From Lachnospiraceae bacterium UBA1201 (GTDB lineage: Bacteria > Bacillota > Clostridia > Lachnospirales > Lachnospiraceae), in contig DBXX01000002.1 in assembly GCA_002309675.1 (NCBI GenBank), positions 1 to 19,632 on the forward strand: 19,632 bases of DNA. Reading direction: 5' to 3'. This document shows, piece by piece, positions 1 to 6,893 of the stretch. The stretch's first letter is position 1. Each line of letters starts with the position of its first letter. Below the pieces are notes generated by a model, which saw only the letters and a list, made by a program, of their open reading frames with translations, made no database searches and had not been told where the DNA came from. The position numbers and the translations under genes were made by a program.

Positions 1-1515
1 GTCGACGTGTCGTTCGACGCGGGCGCGATCGTATATAAAGAAACTATCCGCGGACCGGTGATCGGGCGCGGCCACTACGAACCGCTGCGGCATTATGCGG
101 AGGTCCATCTGCTGATGGAGCCGCTGCCCGCGGGGAGCGGGCTCGTGTTCGAGAGCCGCGTGCCGGTGGACGAACTGGAGATGAACTGGCAGCGCCTGAT
201 CCTGACACATCTGGCCGAAAAACGCCACCGCGGCGTGCTGACCGGGGCGGAGTTTACCGACGCGCGGCTGACGCTGATCGCGGGGCAGGCGCACCCGAAG
301 CACACAGAGGGCGGCGACTTCCGCCAGGCGACTTACCGTGCTGTGCGCCAGGGCCTGATGAGCGCGGACAATGTCCTCCTGGAGCCGATCTACGGCTTCT
401 TACTGAAGGTTCCGGCCGACCAGCTAGGCCGCGCCATGACCGACTTAGAGCGCATGGGTTCGAAATTCGAGCCCGGCGAGCATACGCCGGAGTACGCGTG
501 CCTGAGCGGCACCTGTCCGGTCTCCACCATGCGGGAGTACCGCAAGGAGGTCATGCTGTACACGCGCGGCTTCGGTGAGCTGACATGCGAGCCCGCCGGA
601 TATTTGCCGTGTCATAACACCGAGGAGGTGCTGGAGCGGATGGCTTACCTGCCCGAGGCAGACCTCGATGAACCGGCATCGTCCGTGTTCTGCGCGCATG
701 GCGCGGGTTTCGTCGTGGACTGGGCGGACGTTCCGAACTACGTGCATGTGAGAGAATATCCCCCGGGGGTCGTTCCGCGCAGCCTGCTTGCGAAGGGTAA
801 GAGCTCGGGCGCTTCAGCAACGGATACGTATGACGCTGCGGGCAATGTTTCCGCCGGCGCCCGTAACAGTGCCGCTGATGAAGCCGACATTTCCCCCGCT
901 GAGCGCTACGCCCGCAGCGTAGCCCTTGACAAAGAACTGGAAAGCATATTCCGCCGGACTTACGGCGACAGAAAAGAGCCTGCGAACGCACAAAAGCGCA
1001 CGGTCTACGACTCGACGAAGCCCGAAAAGGAATACACCTACAAACCCGCGAAGAAACGCGAGCGCTACCTGCTCGTGGACGGTTACAACATCCTGTTTTC
1101 CATGGAAAATGATTCCGACCTGCGCGGTCATGACTGGCAGGACTTGCGTGAGATGGTGCGCAGCGACATCGCCGGCGCCCGCGAGCGCCTGATCGACATC
1201 CTGTGCAACTATCAGGGCTACCGAAAGATGAATCTCATCCTGGTATATGACGCCTATAAAGTCAAAGGTAACCCGGGCGAGATCCGCCGGAGGGGCAGCA
1301 TTGACGTCGTCTACACGAAAGAGGCGGAGACGGCAGACCAGTTCATCGAACAGGTGACGAAGCAGATCATTAAGAACGCCGAAGTGACCGTAGCCTCTTC
1401 TGACGGGGTGGAGCAGATCATCATTTACGGTAGCGGTGCTTTGCGCATGAGCGCAAAAGAACTGCGTGAAGAGATCGACCGCGCGAACGAAGAGATCCGC
1501 GAGCATCTGAAGTAA
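1..1515 (+). CDS. EF-G/TetM-like ribosomal GTPase fused to a YacP/Rae1-like NYN endonuclease domain (5' partial)
   Basis: The reading frame is open at the left edge, so the GTPase domain (G domain and domains II-III) lies outside the window. Residues below count from the GTG at base 7. About 1-120 resemble EF-G/TetM domain IV (motif VYKETIRGPV near the start) and about 122-215 resemble domain V. A charged, low-complexity linker follows (about 255-350). About 354-490 form an NYN/YacP domain: VDGYN at 357-361, then acidic positions in VYDAY, ETADQF and SSDG, the expected layout of a PIN/NYN metal site. The family is annotated in clostridia as TetM-like or 'translation factor GTPase'. B. subtilis YacP (Rae1) is a ribosome-associated mRNA endonuclease. 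I infer that the protein acts at the ribosomal A site. Genuine tetracycline resistance is unlikely, since TetM/TetO proteins lack the nuclease tail. It converges on hpf. Confidence 0.85.
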   Translation, partial: VDVSFDAGAIVYKETIRGPVIGRGHYEPLRHYAEVHLLMEPLPAGSGLVFESRVPVDELEMNWQRLILTHLAEKRHRGVLTGAEFTDARLTLIAGQAHPKHTEGGDFRQATYRAVRQGLMSADNVLLEPIYGFLLKVPADQLGRAMTDLERMGSKFEPGEHTPEYACLSGTCPVSTMREYRKEVMLYTRGFGELTCEPAGYLPCHNTEEVLERMAYLPEADLDEPASSVFCAHGAGFVVDWADVPNYVHVREYPPGVVPRSLLAKGKSSGASATDTYDAAGNVSAGARNSAADEADISPAERYARSVALDKELESIFRRTYGDRKEPANAQKRTVYDSTKPEKEYTYKPAKKRERYLLVDGYNILFSMENDSDLRGHDWQDLREMVRSDIAGARERLIDILCNYQGYRKMNLILVYDAYKVKGNPGEIRRRGSIDVVYTKEAETADQFIEQVTKQIIKNAEVTVASSDGVEQIIIYGSGALRMSAKELREEIDRANEEIREHLK

Positions 1516-1530
1516 GCTCGGCCGGAACGT

Positions 1531-1570
1531 AAAAAAATACCGCCGCACAGGTTTGTGCGGCGGGTTTTGT
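1531..1570. terminator. Bidirectional intrinsic terminator between the GTPase-NYN gene and hpf
   Basis: A perfect 10-bp GC-rich stem (1540-1549 with 1554-1563) closes a GGTT loop. It has an A-run before it (1531-1537) and a T-rich tail after it, so it can terminate both convergent genes. Confidence 0.85.
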
Positions 1571-1595
1571 ATCCATGCGCGTTACGCGCTGAAGT

Positions 1596-2129
1596 TTATT
1601 CGAATGTAGGCTCGATGAGTCCGTAGGTTCCGTTCTTACGCTTGTAAACGACATTTACCTCTTCAGTCGCTGCGTTGCAGAATACGAAGAAACTGTGGCC
1701 CAAAAGCTCCATCTGGATGCAGGCCTCTTCGGGATCCATCGGCTTAATGCCGAAACGCTTCGTACGTACGATCTTAACTGCATCTGCATCGTCGTTTGCG
1801 TCATCCTCGAAGAGTTCGGGGATCAGTCCCTCGCCGGACTGCTGACGGTCTACGATCTTTCTCTTGTATTTCTTTAACTGGCGTTCCAGCGTCTCCTCTA
1901 CGAGATCGATGGATACGTACATGTCATTGCTGACTTGCTCTGCGCGGATGATGGATCCCTTCACCGGAATGGTGATCTCGATCTTCTGACGATCCTTCTC
2001 TACGCTGAGTGTGATGAGCGCTTCCGTGTCTGCGTGGAAGTAACGCTCAAGCTTGCTGATCTTCTCGATTACGGCTGCCTTCAGCCCTTCTGTAACGGTG
2101 ATGCCTCGACCTGTAATAATATATTTCAT
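1596..2129 (-). CDS. hpf: Ribosome hibernation promoting factor, long form (HPF/RaiA family)
   Basis: The product is 177 residues, the usual size of the Firmicutes long form. Residues 1-100 are the S30AE/YfiA domain (starts MKYIITGRGITVTEGLKAAV) that binds the 30S decoding region. About 120-177 are the C-terminal dimerisation domain (from VKIVRTKRFGIKPMDPEEA to the YGLIEP end) that joins two 70S ribosomes into inactive 100S dimers in stationary phase. The ATG at 2127-2129 is preceded by AGGAG six bases upstream, which supports this start. It is transcribed away from secA. In B. subtilis, by contrast, the homologue yvyD lies upstream of secA-prfB in the same direction. The promoter is listed separately. 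Family assignment is firm. Confidence 0.95.
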   Translation of the reverse strand: MKYIITGRGITVTEGLKAAVIEKISKLERYFHADTEALITLSVEKDRQKIEITIPVKGSIIRAEQVSNDMYVSIDLVEETLERQLKKYKRKIVDRQQSGEGLIPELFEDDANDDADAVKIVRTKRFGIKPMDPEEACIQMELLGHSFFVFCNAATEEVNVVYKRKNGTYGLIEPTFE

Positions 2130-2221
2130 GTTGTGCTCCTGTTCCCGATCCCAAGCCTGTATAAGACGGGCCGGATCGTAAGTTTCTCGGAGGAAAGAAC
2201 CGATCTTTCGTTCCTGCTTAC

Positions 2222-2249
2222 ATTATACCATAGAACGAAAAATAATCAA
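2222..2249 (-). promoter_or_regulatory. Sigma-A-type promoter for hpf
   Basis: Read on the minus strand: -35 TTGATT (2244-2249), a 16-bp spacer, and -10 TATAAT (2222-2227). It lies about 93 bp upstream of the hpf start codon. No stress-sigma (SigB/SigH) promoter was recognised. Confidence 0.6.
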
Positions 2250-2425
2250 GCCTTTTTTGACAAGTTATAGTGACAATTATGCGCAAGTTTGCGGTATATT
2301 CTAAAAAATTCGAAATTCAAGGCGAATTAACAAAAGATAGGCCGCAGAACCCATGTCAAGTTAAACTTTGGGAAAAACGGCGTTTGGGCGGTTTTTAGTG
2401 AAAAATAGACAAAACAGTCGTATCG

Positions 2426-2585
2426 GGTGGAAAAAGAGGCTTTCAAACATATTTTTTGAAAAAAATGTGGAACATGTGGATAAATCAGGGGGCAATTCAC
2501 GAGAAACCGCGATTGTAGAAGGGATTAAGAACAAAAAAATGTGGATAACTCGTGAATAACTGTAAATACAGAAGAATTGCCCACA
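2426..2585. promoter_or_regulatory. DnaA-box-like cluster in the AT-rich hpf-secA gap
   Basis: Two exact matches to the DnaA box TTATCCACA (as TGTGGATAA) lie at 2475-2483 and 2540-2548. Two-mismatch copies lie at 2426-2434, 2466-2474 (directly abutting the exact one), 2551-2559 (11 bp after an exact one) and, inverted, 2577-2585. The surroundings are AT-rich, with A/T runs at 2450-2466 and 2530-2540. The rest of the 2130-2963 gap holds only the hpf promoter, this cluster, the secA promoter and the secA leader; no convincing gene is present. The cluster could be a replication origin, a DnaA-titrating site or a DnaA-controlled promoter region. Neither dnaA nor dnaN is in the window. Confidence 0.45.
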
Positions 2586-2726
2586 GGGGCGAGCTTCAAA
2601 ATCGTCTGATGATTTTTGTGCATGTTTCACAAAAACCGTGAGATCGTTACGAAAAAACAGACTGACAATTAAGTGAATGCTCTCTGGAATGCGGCAGAAT
2701 CATCGGAGGGAACATGAAAAAAATCC

Positions 2727-2755
2727 TTGAAAGAAAACTTGATTCGTGGTACACT
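2727..2755 (+). promoter_or_regulatory. Probable secA promoter
   Basis: -35 TTGAAA (2727-2732), a 17-bp spacer, and -10 TACACT (2750-2755). Transcription would begin near 2762, giving a 5' leader of about 200 nt before secA. Confidence 0.55.
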
Positions 2756-2830
2756 AACAGAGTATGTTGAGATAATATGCCGTATTGTACGCAGCGGTAT
2801 TTTCGCTTGCCACAGAGGCATAGAAGCACA

Positions 2831-2927
2831 CCGATCTATTCGAAGATCAACATCCTGCGTTTTGGCGTGGATCGCGCCTGACGCAGAAAAAATATAAACG
2901 TTCAGGGAAGCATTGCCGGCGAAGACC
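2831..2927 (+). promoter_or_regulatory. Structured 5' leader of secA
   Basis: Stems visible in the leader are GATCT/AGATC (2833-2837 with 2844-2848) and CTGCGT/ACGCAG (2855-2860 with 2881-2886). The second encloses GGCG/CGCC (2864-2867 with 2875-2878) and is followed by an A-run. A CCGG/CCGG hairpin follows near 2910-2925. No known riboswitch class is recognised. A post-transcriptional role is only a possibility. Confidence 0.3.
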
Positions 2928-2963
2928 GGACGCATGCAGACCGCTGAACAAGGAGTTCAAAAC

Positions 2964-5564
2964 ATGGGATTGATTAAAAAGATTTTCGGCACCCACAGTG
3001 AGCGCGAGATAAAGGCTCTGCGCCCCCTCCTGAATAAGATCTTGGGTTACCGGGAAGAAATGATGGCAAAAAGCGACGAGGAGCTGCGTGCGAAGACGCA
3101 GGAGTTTAAGGATCGTCTCGCGAAGGGAGAGACCCTCGACGACATCCTCTGTGAAGCATTTGCCGTTGCAAGAGAAGCGACACGCCGTGTCCTGAACCAG
3201 GAGCACTACGAAGTACAGATCCTCGGTGGTATCATTATCCACCAGGGACGTATCGCCGAGATGAAGACCGGTGAAGGTAAGACGCAGACCTGTATTCTGC
3301 CCGCATACTTGAACGCGCTGGAAGGAAAGGGTGTACATGTCGTAACGGTCAATGATTACCTCGCAAACCGTGATGCCCACTGGATGGGTCGTGTTCATGA
3401 GTCTCTGGGACTCACTGTCGGCTGCGTTTTAAACAGCATGACGAGCGAGGAACGTCGTAAGGCCTACGCCTGCGATATCACTTACGTAACGAATAACGAA
3501 CTTGGTTTCGACTATCTGCGTGATAACATGTGCAACTATAAGGAGGAACTCGTTCTCCGCGGTCTGCACTATGCCATCATCGATGAGGTCGACTCCATTT
3601 TGATCGATGAAGCGCGTACGCCGCTCATTATTTCCGGTCAGAGCGGTAAGAGTAATAAACTCTACGAAGTGGCGAACTACATCGCGACCCGCCTGGAGAA
3701 GGGTACCGTGACCGAGGTCAACAAAATGGACATGCTGGCCGGCATTCGTCCCGAAGAGACCGGCGATTTCGTAGTAGACGAGAAAGAAAAATCGATCAAC
3801 CTGACAGAGCGCGGTACGCGTAAGGTCGAGGAATTTTTTAAGATCGACAACCTCGCCGATCCCGAGAACATCGATATCCAGCATCATATCAATCAGGCGC
3901 TTCGTGCGAACTACATGATGTTTAAGGATCAGGACTACGTTGTCAGCGATGACCAGATCCTGATCGTCGACAGCTTCACCGGCCGTATCATGCCGGGCCG
4001 CCGCTATAATGACGGTCTGCACCAGGCCATCGAAGCAAAAGAGCATGTAAAAGTTAAACGTGAGTCCGCGACCCTCGCGACGATCACGTTCCAGAACTTC
4101 TTCAACAAGTTCGATAAGAAAGCCGGCATGACCGGTACTGCGGTAACCGAGGAGAAGGAATTCCGCGGCATCTATTCGATGGACGTTGTCGAGGTTCCCA
4201 CGAACCGTCCGGTCGCTCGTATCGACCATCAGGACAGCGTTTATAAGACGAAGGCCGGTAAGCTCCGCGCCGTAGTCGCAGAGGTTATGCGTGCCCACGA
4301 GAAGGGACAGCCCGTCCTGGTCGGCACCATCACCATCGAAGCATCCGAAGAACTCAGTATGATGCTTAAGAAGCAGGGTATCAAGCATAACGTGCTCAAC
4401 GCGAAATACCATGAGCAGGAAGCACAGATCATCGCAGACGCTGGTCAGCATGGCGCGGTAACCATCGCGACCAACATGGCCGGCCGTGGTACCGATATCA
4501 AACTCGACGATGAGTCACGTGCTGCCGGAGGCCTGTATGTCATCGGTACCGAGCGTCACGAGTCCCGCCGTATCGATAACCAGTTGCGCGGTCGTTCCGG
4601 TCGTCAGGGAGACCCGGGTGAGTCCCGTTTCTTCCTGTCTTTGGAAGACGATCTGCTCCGCCTCTTCGGTGCGGAACGTGTCATGAACATGTTCAATAAA
4701 ATGATCGGTGAGGACGATGAGATCGTTCACGGCATGCTGACACGTGCCATTGAGCGTGCGCAGAAGCGTATAGAGAGCAACAACTACGGTATCCGTAAAA
4801 ACCTCCTCGAATACGATGAGGTAATGAACGAGCAGCGTGAGATCATCTACGCTGAGCGTATGCGCGTCCTCAACGGCGAGAGCATGCGTGAAGTCGTTCT
4901 GAATATGGTCAATGACATCATTGAGCGTGCGGTCGATGAACACATTTCCGATGACGTAAGCTACACCGAGTGGAATTTGGAAGAATTGTCCCATTCCATC
5001 AACAGTGTCATTCCGGTAGGCATGATCAGCCTGAAGGAAGATGCGAAGGATGTCGATAAGAAGCAACTCGTTCACATGCTGAAGGAGATCGCGGTTAAAC
5101 TGTACGAGGCGAAAGAAGCAAAGCTCTTCTCCGAAGTTTCAGTCGGCACCGATCCGGTGGAGCAGTTCCGCGAGTTTGAGCGTGTTTGCCTGCTGAAGGC
5201 GATCGACGTCAACTGGATGGGTCATATCGATGACATGGATCAGCTGAAGCAGGGTATCGGTCTGCAGGCTTACGGCCAGAAGAACCCCGTTATCGAGTAT
5301 AAGATGGCAGCATACGACATGTTTGAGGCGATGACACAGTCTATCCAGCAGGATACGGTACGCCGTATTTACTACGCGCGTGTTCAGCAGAACATCGAGC
5401 GTGAGCAGGTTGCGAAGGTGACAGGAACCAATAAGGATGATACCATTGCGAATGCACCGAAGCGCCGCACCGAGAAGAAGATCTACCCGAACGATCCGTG
5501 CCCTTGCGGTTCCGGTAAGAAATATAAGAACTGCCACGCGCTCCTGGGCGGTTTCAAGGGTTGA
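2964..5564 (+). CDS. secA: Preprotein translocase ATPase SecA
   Basis: The product is 866 residues. This motor drives unfolded preproteins through SecYEG using ATP. Visible motifs are Walker A MKTGEGKT (100-107, K106), Walker B DEVD (207-210, followed by SILIDEARTPL), the helicase-type segment TNMAGRGTDIKL, the arginine-rich region around QLRGRSGRQGDPG, and a C-terminal SEC-C zinc motif with ligands C846, C848, C857 and H858. The ATG at 2964 is chosen because AGGAG lies 8 bases upstream and the protein then begins MGLIKKIFG, typical of SecA. An in-frame non-ATG start at 2913 has no comparable support. Codon use is strongly biased (CGT, GGT), fitting high expression. It is followed by prfB, the arrangement known in Bacillus and clostridia. 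Confidence 0.98.
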   Translation: MGLIKKIFGTHSEREIKALRPLLNKILGYREEMMAKSDEELRAKTQEFKDRLAKGETLDDILCEAFAVAREATRRVLNQEHYEVQILGGIIIHQGRIAEMKTGEGKTQTCILPAYLNALEGKGVHVVTVNDYLANRDAHWMGRVHESLGLTVGCVLNSMTSEERRKAYACDITYVTNNELGFDYLRDNMCNYKEELVLRGLHYAIIDEVDSILIDEARTPLIISGQSGKSNKLYEVANYIATRLEKGTVTEVNKMDMLAGIRPEETGDFVVDEKEKSINLTERGTRKVEEFFKIDNLADPENIDIQHHINQALRANYMMFKDQDYVVSDDQILIVDSFTGRIMPGRRYNDGLHQAIEAKEHVKVKRESATLATITFQNFFNKFDKKAGMTGTAVTEEKEFRGIYSMDVVEVPTNRPVARIDHQDSVYKTKAGKLRAVVAEVMRAHEKGQPVLVGTITIEASEELSMMLKKQGIKHNVLNAKYHEQEAQIIADAGQHGAVTIATNMAGRGTDIKLDDESRAAGGLYVIGTERHESRRIDNQLRGRSGRQGDPGESRFFLSLEDDLLRLFGAERVMNMFNKMIGEDDEIVHGMLTRAIERAQKRIESNNYGIRKNLLEYDEVMNEQREIIYAERMRVLNGESMREVVLNMVNDIIERAVDEHISDDVSYTEWNLEELSHSINSVIPVGMISLKEDAKDVDKKQLVHMLKEIAVKLYEAKEAKLFSEVSVGTDPVEQFREFERVCLLKAIDVNWMGHIDDMDQLKQGIGLQAYGQKNPVIEYKMAAYDMFEAMTQSIQQDTVRRIYYARVQQNIEREQVAKVTGTNKDDTIANAPKRRTEKKIYPNDPCPCGSGKKYKNCHALLGGFKG

Positions 5565-5579
5565 AACAACTAAGGTTAG

Positions 5580-5638
5580 CTCGAAGTTTATTTTGATACC
5601 TCACCTGTCGGTTCGGTATCAAAACCAAACTTCTCGAG
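5580..5638. repeat. Long imperfect inverted repeat in the secA-prfB spacer (hairpin 1)
   Basis: GAAGTTT (5583-5589) pairs with AAACTTC (5627-5633), and TTTTGATACC (5591-5600) pairs with GGTATCAAAA (5615-5624). A small inner ACC/GGT stem (5603-5605 with 5610-5612) sits in the apical loop. CTC/GAG at the base is separated by a 2-nt bulge. No T-run follows, so it is not a standard terminator. It may protect the secA mRNA 3' end or regulate prfB. Confidence 0.6.
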
Positions 5639-5693
5639 TTATAGGTCGTCTTTACGACCTTCATAAAATTCAGGTCGCGAAGACGACCTATAA
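5639..5693. repeat. Perfect 14-bp inverted repeat before prfB with an alternative pairing (hairpin 2)
   Basis: The arm at 5639-5652 is exactly complementary to 5680-5693. An inner CGACCT/AGGTCG stem (5655-5660 with 5672-5677) extends it. Each half can instead fold locally: AGGTCGT/ACGACCT (5643-5649 with 5654-5660) and AGGTCG/CGACCT (5672-5677 with 5684-5689). One long hairpin and two short ones are therefore mutually exclusive. The prfB ribosome binding site begins about 8 nt after the structure. Confidence 0.6.
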
Positions 5694-5714
5694 CAAAGAA
5701 AGAAGGTGATGGTT

Positions 5715-6852
5715 GTGGTTGAATTGGATCAGTTTAAATATACACTTCAGGCACAGGAGAAACCATTGTACGAATTGAGGGATTCACTTTGACCTGGCTG
5801 CAAAAGAACGCCAGATAGCAGAATTGTCCCTTTATATGGAGGACCCGCACTTCTGGGATGACGCAAAGCGCTCCCAGGAGATCACAATGAAAATGCGCCA
5901 GCTCGAGACGACGGTGAAGGATTATAAGACCTTAGAGACGTCCTACGAGGACATCCAGACGATGATCGAGATGGCGGATGAGGAAAATGATGCTTCGCTT
6001 ATTCCGGAGATCGAGCAGATGCTTACTACATTCTGCGAGGATCTGGAAGAACTTCGCATGCAGACACTTCTGAACGACGAGTATGACTCGTGTAACGCCA
6101 TTATCCGTCTTAATGCCGGAGCCGGCGGTACCGAGAGCTGCGACTGGGCGGGCATGCTGTACCGTATGTACAACAAGTTCGCGGATCGCCATCATTTCAC
6201 CGTGGAAGTTCTCGATATGCTCGAGGGCGACGAAGCCGGCATCAAGTCAGTCACGTTCCAGGTCAATGGCGAGAACGCGTACGGATTGTTGAAATCCGAG
6301 CATGGCGTTCATCGTCTGGTCCGCATTTCCCCGTTTAACGCGGCCGGAAAGCGCCAGACTTCCTTCGTATCCTGCGACGTTATGCCGGACATCGAAGAAG
6401 ATGTGGACGTTGAGATCAACATGGACGACCTGCGCATCGATACGTATCGTTCGAGCGGCGCCGGCGGACAGCACATCAATAAGACATCATCGGCCATTCG
6501 TATCACGCATATCCCGACGGGTATCGTGGTGCAGTGCCAGAATGAGCGTTCCCAGTTCCAGAATAAGGATAAGGCCATGCAGATGCTGAAGGCGAAGCTC
6601 TTTATCCTGAAGCAGCAGGAGAACGCAGATAAGGCAGCAGGCATCCGCGGCGAAGTTAAAGACAACGCCTGGGGCAGCCAGATCCGTTCCTACGTTTTGC
6701 AGCCATATACGATGGTGAAGGATCACCGTACGGGCGCTTCCATCGGAAACGCACAGACGGTGTTGGACGGACGCCTGGATCTCTTTATCAGCGCATATCT
6801 GAAGTGGATCAAGACCGGTGAAAAAGACGGCGACACTTCCGATATCGATTGA
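5715..6852 (+). CDS. prfB: Peptide chain release factor 2, expressed by +1 frameshift
   Basis: RF2 reads UGA and UAA stop codons and triggers peptidyl-tRNA hydrolysis. The gene is in two frames, 5715-5789 then 5791-6852, joined by the frameshift at 5787-5793, giving 378 residues. Anticodon-like SPF is at 205-207 and the catalytic GGQ at 250-252 (context SSGAGGQHINKT), exactly the E. coli numbering. The GTG at 5715 is preferred: AAGAAGGTGAT (from about 5700 to 5710) mimics the full anti-SD complement and overlaps the alternative ATG at 5709, leaving that ATG no spacing. Low RF2 makes termination at UGA slow and frameshifting more frequent, so RF2 sets its own level. The two spacer hairpins lie directly upstream. 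glmM starts shortly after the stop. Confidence 0.97.
5778..5793 (+). other. prfB +1 programmed frameshift site
   Basis: An internal Shine-Dalgarno-like AGGGA (5778-5782) precedes CTT TGA C (5787-5793). The UGA at 5790-5792 is in frame with the upstream codons. Slippage at CTT resumes at GAC (5791), which is in frame with the rest of RF2. The slippery CTTTGAC matches the classic autoregulatory site; the SD-like element is weaker than the E. coli AGGGGG. Confidence 0.95.
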
Positions 6853-6893
6853 CAGAGAGTATAAAGAATAATTGGAAAGCAGTAATCGATATT

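Noticed and set aside
1..1515. Tetracycline resistance gene (tetM-like) call
   Set aside because: Domains IV-V are EF-G/TetM-like, but the C-terminal NYN extension and context match a widespread housekeeping-type family. The G domain is not visible, so resistance cannot be claimed.
2250..2290. TTGACA at 2257 as a plus-strand promoter
   Set aside because: No acceptable -10 hexamer occurs at 16-18 bp spacing.
2361..2630. Short open frames on both strands in the hpf-secA gap
   Set aside because: Low-complexity, AT-driven sequences without ribosome binding sites, overlapping the DnaA-like boxes.
3429..4451. Open frame of 340 codons on the minus strand inside secA
   Set aside because: Antisense to conserved secA codons; it results from strong codon bias on the coding strand. 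No protein family is recognised in it.
5709..5792. prfB as a broken gene because of an in-frame TGA
   Set aside because: The TGA sits in the conserved CTTTGAC frameshift site with an upstream SD-like element; this is normal RF2 autoregulation.
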